A DNA stretch of 9,955 bases, taken from contig JACONB010000080.1 in assembly GCA_014323965.1 (NCBI GenBank), positions 1 through 9,955 on the forward strand. The letters are read 5' to 3'. This stretch comes from Prochloron sp. SP5CPC1 (lineage in GTDB: Bacteria > Cyanobacteriota > Cyanobacteriia > Cyanobacteriales > Prochloraceae). The stretch's first letter is position 1; each line of letters starts with the position of its first letter. Below the pieces are notes generated by a model. That model was not told the origin of the DNA. It saw only the letters and a list, made by a program, of their open reading frames with translations, and ran no database searches. Below, piece after piece: positions 1-5,056 of the stretch. The position numbers and the translations under genes are program-made.

Positions 1-1604
1 TTCTCCGAGGACTGAAAGAACGGTATGAAGTTCATCACGGAGGCAAAATTACCGACTCTGCTTTGGTGTGCGCTGCAACCCTTTCCCAGCGCTATATCAG
101 CGATCGCTGTCTCCCGGATAAAGCCATCGATTTGGTGGATGAAGCTGCTGCCAAGCTGAAAATGGAGATTACCTCCAAACCAACAGAATTAAAAGCCATC
201 GATCGCCGCTTACTCCAACTTCAGATGGAAAAGCTTTCCCTGGAAGGAGAAGAACAAAGTCCCACAGTAACTCAACTCTATCTTTCTAAGGCTAAGGAGC
301 GTCTGGAAGGAATCGAAGCAGAAATTGACCAGTTGAAAGTAAAACAAGAACAACTTTCCTCTCAATGGCTGGCAGAAAAGCAAATGCTGGCAGAAATCAA
401 TGCTCTCAAAGAAGAAGAAGGACAACTTAGATTGCAGGTAGAACAAGCAGAACGGGTTGGAGACCTGAATAAAGCGGCTCAGTTAAAATACGGACGCTTG
501 AGGGTACTGGAGGAAAAGTTAGCAGCCAAAGAAAGCAAGCTGTTAGAAATTCAATCTACTGGTACTGCCTTATTGCGGGAACAAGTGACAGAAGGGGATA
601 TTGCAGAAATAGTGGCTCGTTGGACGGGTATTCCCCTCACTCGGCTGTTAGAGTCAGAAAGACAAAAACTACTCCAATTAGAAGGGCATCTCCATCAACG
701 AGTCATCGGTCAAAAAGAAGCTGTAACAGCAGTAGCAGCAGCTATTCGTCGCGCTAGGGCGGGGATGAAGGATCCCGGACGTCCCATTGGTTCCTTCCTG
801 TTTATGGGACCAACTGGGGTAGGAAAAACAGAACTAGCCCGGGCTCTGGCGCAATTTCTCTTTGACAGCGAAGACGCCATGGTGCGCATTGATATGTCTG
901 AGTATATGGAGAAACATTCCGTTTCCAGATTAATTGGCGCTCCTCCAGGATACGTGGGTTATGAAGAAGGAGGACAACTCTCAGAAGCTATTCGTCGTCG
1001 TCCCTATGCAGTGGTGCTCCTAGATGAAGTGGAAAAGGCTCACCGGGATGTATTTAATATTTTACTCCAGGTGCTGGATGACGGGCGCATTACCGATTCT
1101 CAGGGGAGAACGGTGGATTTCTGCAATACTATTATCGTCATGACGAGCAATATCGGCAGCGAACACATTCTTAATTCTGGAGAGCAAGAAGTTAAAAGAG
1201 AGGAAATAGAGGAACAGGTTCTGCGAGCATTACGGGAACATTTTCGCCCCGAATTTCTCAACCGTGTGGATGAGTTGATTATCTTCCACAGTCTCCAGCG
1301 AGAGGAATTACGTCAAATTGTCACTATTCAGATTAAACGTCTGGAACGCTTGTTAGCAGAGCAAAAAATTACCTTGGAATTGTCATCCGCAGCCAAAAAC
1401 TATATTGTCAATGTAGGTTACGATCCTGTATATGGTGCCCGTCCCTTAAAACGGGCGATTACTCGTGAATTAGAAAATACCCTCGCCACCAAGATTTTGG
1501 AAAATGCTTTTGTAGAAGGAGATACAATTGAGATTGATTGCTTGGAAGATACCCTAACTTTCAGCAAGAAGGAGGTAAAAGTCGTAGAAGCTCAAGTTGC
1601 TTAG
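1..1604 (+). CDS. clpB: ATP-dependent disaggregase ClpB, C-terminal 533 residues (5' end outside window)
   Basis: ClpB is a hexameric AAA+ ATPase of the cytosol that threads aggregated proteins through its pore, working with DnaK. The frame is open from base 3, so the gene starts upstream; about 530 of the usual 860-870 residues are present, and the N domain and most of the first ATPase domain are missing. Visible in order: the end of NBD1 (SDRCLPDKAIDLVDEAAAK), a long coiled-coil M domain rich in Glu, Lys, Leu and Gln (about 125-600), then NBD2 with Walker A GPTGVGKT (807-830), Walker B VVLLDE (1011-1028), sensor-1 region TSNIGS, arginine-finger region FRPEFLNRVDE and sensor 2 GARPLKR. The M domain distinguishes it from ClpC or ClpA. 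Near the end it reads AITRE, whereas many ClpBs (from memory) have AIQRE, the form found in the duplicate tail at 2802-2951. Which cyanobacterial ClpB paralogue this is cannot be told from the part seen. Confidence 0.97.
   Translation, partial: LRGLKERYEVHHGGKITDSALVCAATLSQRYISDRCLPDKAIDLVDEAAAKLKMEITSKPTELKAIDRRLLQLQMEKLSLEGEEQSPTVTQLYLSKAKERLEGIEAEIDQLKVKQEQLSSQWLAEKQMLAEINALKEEEGQLRLQVEQAERVGDLNKAAQLKYGRLRVLEEKLAAKESKLLEIQSTGTALLREQVTEGDIAEIVARWTGIPLTRLLESERQKLLQLEGHLHQRVIGQKEAVTAVAAAIRRARAGMKDPGRPIGSFLFMGPTGVGKTELARALAQFLFDSEDAMVRIDMSEYMEKHSVSRLIGAPPGYVGYEEGGQLSEAIRRRPYAVVLLDEVEKAHRDVFNILLQVLDDGRITDSQGRTVDFCNTIIVMTSNIGSEHILNSGEQEVKREEIEEQVLRALREHFRPEFLNRVDELIIFHSLQREELRQIVTIQIKRLERLLAEQKITLELSSAAKNYIVNVGYDPVYGARPLKRAITRELENTLATKILENAFVEGDTIEIDCLEDTLTFSKKEVKVVEAQVA
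1455..1604 (+). repeat. clpB 3'-end direct repeat, copy 1 (within the gene)
   Basis: The last 49 codons and stop of clpB recur in the same orientation at 2802-2951, offset by 1347 bases. My hand alignment has no gaps and 15 mismatches in 150 bases. This copy belongs to the intact reading frame. Confidence 0.95.
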
Positions 1605-1917
1605 ATATTTATCTTGCACCTGATAAGATATGGTATATAGCGCGTCTAAATCATTTGTGTAACCGATTAACGATATTATCTAATAGCTAAAGCAGGGTAA
1701 AATGCTTTCAAGCCTGGTTTTCAAATCAGTACTCAAGATTTTTGTCTTCACCTGAGTTGCACAACTTATTTAGGCTTGCTATAGTAGTAAAAACTGACCT
1801 AGTAACTGCTTGTGAGCTGGAACTTTTCGTCAAAAGCTTAATTAGCCCGTTGTATCTCTGGCAAAATGGTTATTTAACTGGAGCGGGAAAAGTAAATAGA
1901 TTAAAAACAGAAAAACC
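1605..1917. other. AT-rich intergenic stretch between clpB and the broken sulfotransferase gene
   Basis: These 313 bases hold no convincing gene. A weak 6-bp inverted repeat (TATCTT 1610-1615 with AAGATA 1625-1630) follows the clpB stop but has no T-run, so it is a poor terminator. A good promoter match lies at 1757-1785. The bases after this clpB stop do not resemble those after the second clpB tail at 2951, so the duplication ends at the stop codon. I see no inverted repeats or target-site duplications of an insertion sequence. Confidence 0.6.
1757..1785 (+). promoter_or_regulatory. Candidate sigma70-type promoter with extended -10
   Basis: TTGCAC (1757-1762), a 17-base spacer, then TATAGT (1780-1785) preceded by TG one base upstream (1777-1778), an extended -10. 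It would give a leader of about 125 bases for the sulfotransferase pseudogene starting at 1918. This is a motif match only; AT-rich DNA gives such matches by chance. Confidence 0.4.
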
Positions 1918-2625
1918 ATGATATTAACTGACAAGTTTGTTTATATACATATACCTAAGACTGGAGGAACTTTTGTAACTTCAATATTCAACAAACTTCA
2001 TTGTCAAAGAGAAGAAGGAACTAAACTCAGCCGTTTGCTCGCCAGAATATCTAGCTACTGTGGAGGTTATTTTGGTAACTGTCAAAACGTCATGAAACAC
2101 GGAACTTGCAGTTATATCCCATGGGCTTTCAGAAGTAAGCCCATTGTGTCTAATACCAGAAACCCTTACGATTCATATGTATCAGTCTATGAGTTTGGGT
2201 TATGGAAGGAACAGACTAAAAAGTTTAATCCAAATAAGGAGTATTCTTTTACAGAATTTCTCAAGTTCCTCAATGGATTATCAGAAGATGAAGAGCTGCA
2301 CTTAGATGATCTATCTTTAGGTTTCCTGAGCAAAAGATTTATCAGGTTTTTTTTCAAACAGCCCGATAATCAGATATGTAGAATAGATGAGAGCTATCTT
2401 AAAAATTAAACCTACCTAGAAGAGATGTTTCCGGTCCATTTTCTCAGGAAAGAAAATTTGAATCAGGAACTTTATGAGTATTTACTAAATATAGGATATC
2501 CAGCAAAAGCAATTGAGTTTATTCTTAATGCTCCGAAGATCGTCCCGGGTAGAAACATAAGGAAAAAATGGGTGAGAATGAAAGAAAAGTTGTTGTTTGC
2601 AATTTTTCCCGAATATGATATATAA
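1918..2625 (+). pseudogene. Sulfotransferase family protein, interrupted by one in-frame TAA
   Basis: This reads as one sulfotransferase of about 234 residues with a single TAA at 2407-2409. The upstream part (163 residues) has the PAPS 5'-phosphosulfate loop HIPKTGGTF (residues 11-19) and the 3'-phosphate-binding motif RNPYDSYVS (81-89). After the stop the same frame continues as TYLEEMFPVHF, then LRKENLNQELYEYL, the typical C-terminal FxRxENL-like part of such enzymes, and ends at 2625. No frameshift is needed, so a point mutation (or a base-calling error) is the simplest cause. An intact enzyme would move sulfate from PAPS to a sugar or other hydroxyl; the acceptor is unknown. The ATG at 1918 places the P-loop at the usual distance from the N-terminus, but no strong Shine-Dalgarno precedes it. 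The ATG at 2425 is probably an internal methionine rather than a separate gene start. Confidence 0.85.
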
Positions 2626-2655
2626 ATAAGATAACAAAGATGCTCGCTCGTTGCA

Positions 2656-2820
2656 ATGCTAGACTTTACCATAGCCATTCCCACCTATAATGGATTCAAC
2701 CGCTTGCCGGCAGTTGTGGATAAGCTGAAAGCCGAAACTGGTAAAGATAACCGCAAGTCAGCCAAGAGGGTAGATCCGGAAATCCGAATCAATTTTTGGG
2801 AGCGATTCAGCGAGAATTAG
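2656..2820 (+). pseudogene. Glycosyltransferase family 2 N-terminal fragment in a chimeric ORF
   Basis: A 54-codon ORF starts MLDFTIAIPTYNG, the classic N-terminus of family 2 glycosyltransferases (first beta strand of the nucleotide-sugar-binding fold), and continues with NRLPAVVDKLKAETG. The expected next motif, WEIIVVDNNSTD, is missing. From about codon 37 (2763) the DNA becomes a 38-bp repeat shared with 4949-4986, and from 2802 it is the clpB tail read in another frame, ending at TAG 2818-2820. Only about 35 of the roughly 300 residues of a GT2 enzyme remain, so no activity is expected. No clear ribosome-binding site precedes it. The family call rests on the N-terminal motif and on the matching scar at 3888-3944. 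Confidence 0.75.
2763..2800 (+). repeat. 38-bp direct repeat, copy A
   Basis: It matches 4949-4986 at 35 of 38 positions, same orientation. It lies exactly between the glycosyltransferase fragment and the clpB tail copy. On the minus strand it reads PKIDSDFRIYPL, against PKPDSDFRIYPL for the other copy. Confidence 0.85.
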
Positions 2821-2951
2821 AAAATACCCTCGCCACCAAGATTTTGGAAAATACTTTTGTAGAAGGAGATACAATTGAGATTGATTGCTTGGAAGATACC
2901 CTCACTTTCAGCAAGAAGGAGGTCAAAGTAGTAGAAATAAAGGTCGTTTAG
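2802..2951 (+). pseudogene. Duplicated clpB 3' end (49 codons plus stop, no start)
   Basis: This is a second copy of the clpB 3' terminus, gap-free against 1455-1604 with 15 mismatches by hand count. The clpB frame is kept to a TAG at the equivalent position: AIQRELENTLATKIL, then ENTFVEGDTIEIDCLEDTLT, then FSKKEVKVV with a diverged end. Five of the ten changed codons are synonymous. It lacks any start codon, ATPase motif or plausible translation signal in this frame, so it is a remnant. It reads AIQRE, which from memory is the commoner ClpB form, where the full gene reads AITRE. This may mean that this is the older native tail or that it comes from a different clpB allele. Confidence 0.93.
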
Positions 2952-2964
2952 CTCAGGATCTCTA

Positions 2965-3891
2965 ATGTATTTATTGAACCGTAAATTTGAGAGAATCAAA
3001 CTAGTTGGTGATATCTTAAGTCCCTTAGTGACTGCCAAACAATCACCTATTTATCTCGTTGGTCTGCCTAGATCAGGAACTACCTGGATTACTTCCATCT
3101 TAAGTACATCTCCTGGAATTAAATGCTTATTTGAACTGTTTAATGTCGAATTTAGTCCCGAAGCCAAACCTTATATAAAAAAATATTTCCGCCGCGAAGA
3201 GCACCATGAAGAATTGGCCCTCTATTTTAGGAAGATCTTGAGGTTTAATCATAAAGAGTATAGATCAGAATATCTGGGGCGTATCTATAAAAAATTTCCC
3301 TGGTGGCCCGGTCGAATCATGATTAAGGATGTACACACAACCATGGCTTTAGATTGGATTGCGCAGCAGATTAATCCTATCATAGTCATTATCATGCGCC
3401 ATCCCTGTGCAGTCGCTCTAAGTTGGTCTCATCTTTCTTCGATGAGGATACCAGACTTAGAACCAAACTTAGATAAGTTCCTCCAGCAGACCAAGCTGAT
3501 GGCTGATTATTTAGCCCCTTTTGAATCAGTGATGAGAAATGCTAGGAGTTTCTGGCAAAAGACAGGTGCTCTATGGGGTGCATCTTATTATGTCATGCTT
3601 GAGCAACAAAAACAACATCCAGACTGGATTGTAATCCAACACGAGACTTTGTGTCAAGATCCACGGCAGCAATATCGCGAATTATTTGACAAATTAAATC
3701 TTCATTGGACACCAACAACTGACTATCTGCTCAATCTATCAACTAACAACAATAGTGATGATCCTTGGATCCCGGTAAGAATATCTTCCCGAGAGCATAA
3801 TAAGTGGCAAAAAGAACTGGAGCGGGAGCAAATCAATCAGGTTAAGGAATTTGTCCAACCCTTTGGCATTCCAGGATATTTAGATTTTTAG
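2965..3891 (+). CDS. PAPS-dependent sulfotransferase family protein
   Basis: An intact 308-residue sulfotransferase. The PAPS 5'-phosphosulfate loop LPRSGTTW is at residues 34-41, and the 3'-phosphate motif MRHPCAVALSWSHL follows a hydrophobic beta strand (IIVIIM) with Arg145 and Ser153 as the expected ligands. There is no signal peptide or membrane segment, so a cytoplasmic enzyme acting on a glycan precursor, lipid or small metabolite is likely; the acceptor cannot be told. The start is supported by AGGA (2955-2958), 6 bases before the ATG. The start lies only 13 bases after the stop of the duplicated clpB tail, as if this gene once followed a complete clpB directly. It is not closely alike in sequence to the other two sulfotransferases here beyond the motifs. 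Its last codons overlap a glycosyltransferase scar in another frame. Confidence 0.88.
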   Translation: MYLLNRKFERIKLVGDILSPLVTAKQSPIYLVGLPRSGTTWITSILSTSPGIKCLFELFNVEFSPEAKPYIKKYFRREEHHEELALYFRKILRFNHKEYRSEYLGRIYKKFPWWPGRIMIKDVHTTMALDWIAQQINPIIVIIMRHPCAVALSWSHLSSMRIPDLEPNLDKFLQQTKLMADYLAPFESVMRNARSFWQKTGALWGASYYVMLEQQKQHPDWIVIQHETLCQDPRQQYRELFDKLNLHWTPTTDYLLNLSTNNNSDDPWIPVRISSREHNKWQKELEREQINQVKEFVQPFGIPGYLDF

Positions 3892-3944
3892 ATTTGACAG
3901 TAGCCATTCCCTGGGAAATTATCGTTGTGGATAATAATAGCACC
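3888..3944 (+). pseudogene. Glycosyltransferase family 2 scar with internal deletion
   Basis: Read from 3888, the sequence gives LDLTVAIP followed at once by WEIIVVDNNST. These are two N-terminal motifs of family 2 glycosyltransferases that are normally about 30 residues apart. The first piece matches the start of the fragment at 2656 (MLDFTIAIP) in protein and DNA (TAGCCATTCCC shared). After 3944 the family resemblance stops. It overlaps the 3' end of the preceding sulfotransferase by 4 bases and has no ATG. Confidence 0.65.
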
Positions 3945-4013
3945 ATTGTTGCATTGATTATACTACCTCCTTCCCAGGGAGGATTACTTTTTCTGATGAA
4001 GCGAAATGTCAAT
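3892..4013. other. Convergent intergenic region between two sulfotransferase genes
   Basis: Apart from the glycosyltransferase scar, this region holds a weak hairpin near 3966-3982 and otherwise unassigned AT-rich sequence (3945-4013). Nothing else is supported. Confidence 0.5.
3966..3982 (+). terminator. Weak candidate terminator hairpin
   Basis: CCTCC (3966-3970) can pair with GGAGG (3978-3982) around a 7-base loop, with TTTTT five bases further on (3988-3992). The stem is only 5 bp and the T-run is displaced, so this is tentative. Its place between convergent genes fits a terminator. Confidence 0.2.
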
Positions 4014-4931
4014 TTATTCTAGCCATTGTGATAAATCCCGCTGGAGTAATTCTTGAAGCTGCTTTATATCTTCCCGAAACACCGAAATCCATTGCTTTCG
4101 TATCTCAGGGGTTAGCTTTGGTGCTGGAGTTACGTTACTCCAATGAACTTTAGCAGCCATAGGCCTCCTTAACCTAGCTGGAATTATCGCTCTAAGAGCA
4201 GTTTTGATGGTATTTTCCTGCATCAAAAAATTAAACAAAGTTTTGTTTTTCGGAACTTTATCCCAGACAAGATACTTCACGGACATATCTGGGATAAAGG
4301 TATCATTAACTTCAAGGAAGCGAAAAATATCCTGGATAAAGTCAATGGGATTACTTTTCCAGTCTTCGTAAAGACAAACTTTGATTTGAGAAGGGTCAAA
4401 TATGTCAAAATATCGTTTCAGCTGACGGTGATAAAAACCTACTTGCTGATAATACCAACTTGGTGCATAGTTTTGAGCGATGCGTTTTTCTTCTGCTTGC
4501 AGCGCCTGGGAAAAATCTGTCAACCACTCTCTAGCACCGCCACGGGAATGTACGAAGTGAGAGAAAGCCCTGTCAACTGGATGACGGAGGATAGCAATCA
4601 ATTTGGCATTGGGAATATAATGCTTAATTGCTGCGGGAGCTTTGGGTAAATAAAGGTATAAAACAGAAGCTTCACCAATGGCTACTTCATCCTTTACTCC
4701 TTGAAAAAGTCCCTGGTAAGCTTTTAGGTCGGTAATTGTATACCGATGGAGCCAAGATTGGTTATCTCCCGGTCTGCGAAAATTAAGTTTCTCTCCCTCA
4801 AAAGCAAAGAAATTGGGTTCCTTGTAGGGATCAGGGGGCATGTAAATTTGAGGATGCTGTCTGAGGTAATTATACAGGGAGGTGGTTCCTGCTTTGGGGA
4901 CACCGATAACGAGAAAGTTAGGCATTGTCAT
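4014..4931 (-). CDS. PAPS-dependent sulfotransferase family protein (heparan-sulfotransferase-like)
   Basis: An intact sulfotransferase of about 305 residues. With the start at 4931 it begins MTMPNFLVIG and enters the 5'-phosphosulfate loop VPKAGTTSLYNYL (from residue 11); EPNFFAF (38-44) and the 3'-phosphate motif RHPVDRAFSH (116-125) follow. This layout is typical of bacterial Sulfotransfer_1 proteins related to heparan N-sulfotransferases, which sulfate polysaccharides or glycolipids; the acceptor here is unknown. I prefer the ATG at 4931 because it has a GGGAG nine bases upstream and gives the usual short N-terminus. An in-frame ATG at 4994 would add 21 residues encoded largely by the 38-bp repeat, with no visible ribosome-binding site. 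The gene converges on the sulfotransferase at 2965-3891 and is divergent from htpG. Confidence 0.87.
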   Translation of the reverse strand: MTMPNFLVIGVPKAGTTSLYNYLRQHPQIYMPPDPYKEPNFFAFEGEKLNFRRPGDNQSWLHRYTITDLKAYQGLFQGVKDEVAIGEASVLYLYLPKAPAAIKHYIPNAKLIAILRHPVDRAFSHFVHSRGGAREWLTDFSQALQAEEKRIAQNYAPSWYYQQVGFYHRQLKRYFDIFDPSQIKVCLYEDWKSNPIDFIQDIFRFLEVNDTFIPDMSVKYLVWDKVPKNKTLFNFLMQENTIKTALRAIIPARLRRPMAAKVHWSNVTPAPKLTPEIRKQWISVFREDIKQLQELLQRDLSQWLE

Positions 4932-4940
4932 TACAATCTT

Positions 4941-4945
4941 CTCCC
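4941..4945 (-). promoter_or_regulatory. Shine-Dalgarno site that sets the start of the minus-strand sulfotransferase
   Basis: On the minus strand GGGAG (4945-4941) lies nine bases before the ATG at 4931-4929. The alternative ATGs at 4994 and 4925 lack a comparable site at proper spacing. Confidence 0.55.
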
Positions 4946-4948
4946 AAT

Positions 4949-4986
4949 CAAGAGGGTAGATACGGAAATCCGAATCAGGTTTTGGG
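4949..4986 (+). repeat. 38-bp direct repeat, copy B
   Basis: Matches 2763-2800 at 35 of 38 positions. It lies in the leader (or the alternative N-terminal extension) of the minus-strand sulfotransferase, in the 125-base divergent gap before htpG. No other element is clear in that gap, and I see no CIRCE-type heat-shock operator (TTAGCACTC-N9-GAGTGCTAA). Confidence 0.85.
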
Positions 4987-5056
4987 GGCATCACGGGTAC
5001 AGGTTAGCAGGGAAATGGCTCATAATCAAGAAGGAATAGCGTAAAAGGTAACCTAT

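Noticed and set aside
2425..2625. A separate 66-residue gene
   Set aside because: It is in the same frame as 1918-2409 and reads as the missing C-terminal part of that sulfotransferase, so it is the downstream half of a pseudogene.
1605..2801. Insertion sequence or integron-like element between the two clpB tails
   Set aside because: I found no transposase, integrase, terminal inverted repeats or short target-site duplication; only the 150-bp clpB repeat marks the edges.
2817..3038. Minus-strand 73-residue ORF over the clpB tail copy
   Set aside because: It is antisense to the duplicated clpB end and the sulfotransferase start, with no coding signature.
4386..5039. Two plus-strand ORFs (4386-4649 and 4746-5039)
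   Set aside because: They lie wholly or largely antisense to a well-supported sulfotransferase and show no recognisable protein features.
4932..5056. CIRCE heat-shock operator upstream of htpG
   Set aside because: No TTAGCACTC-N9-GAGTGCTAA or near match was found in the gap.
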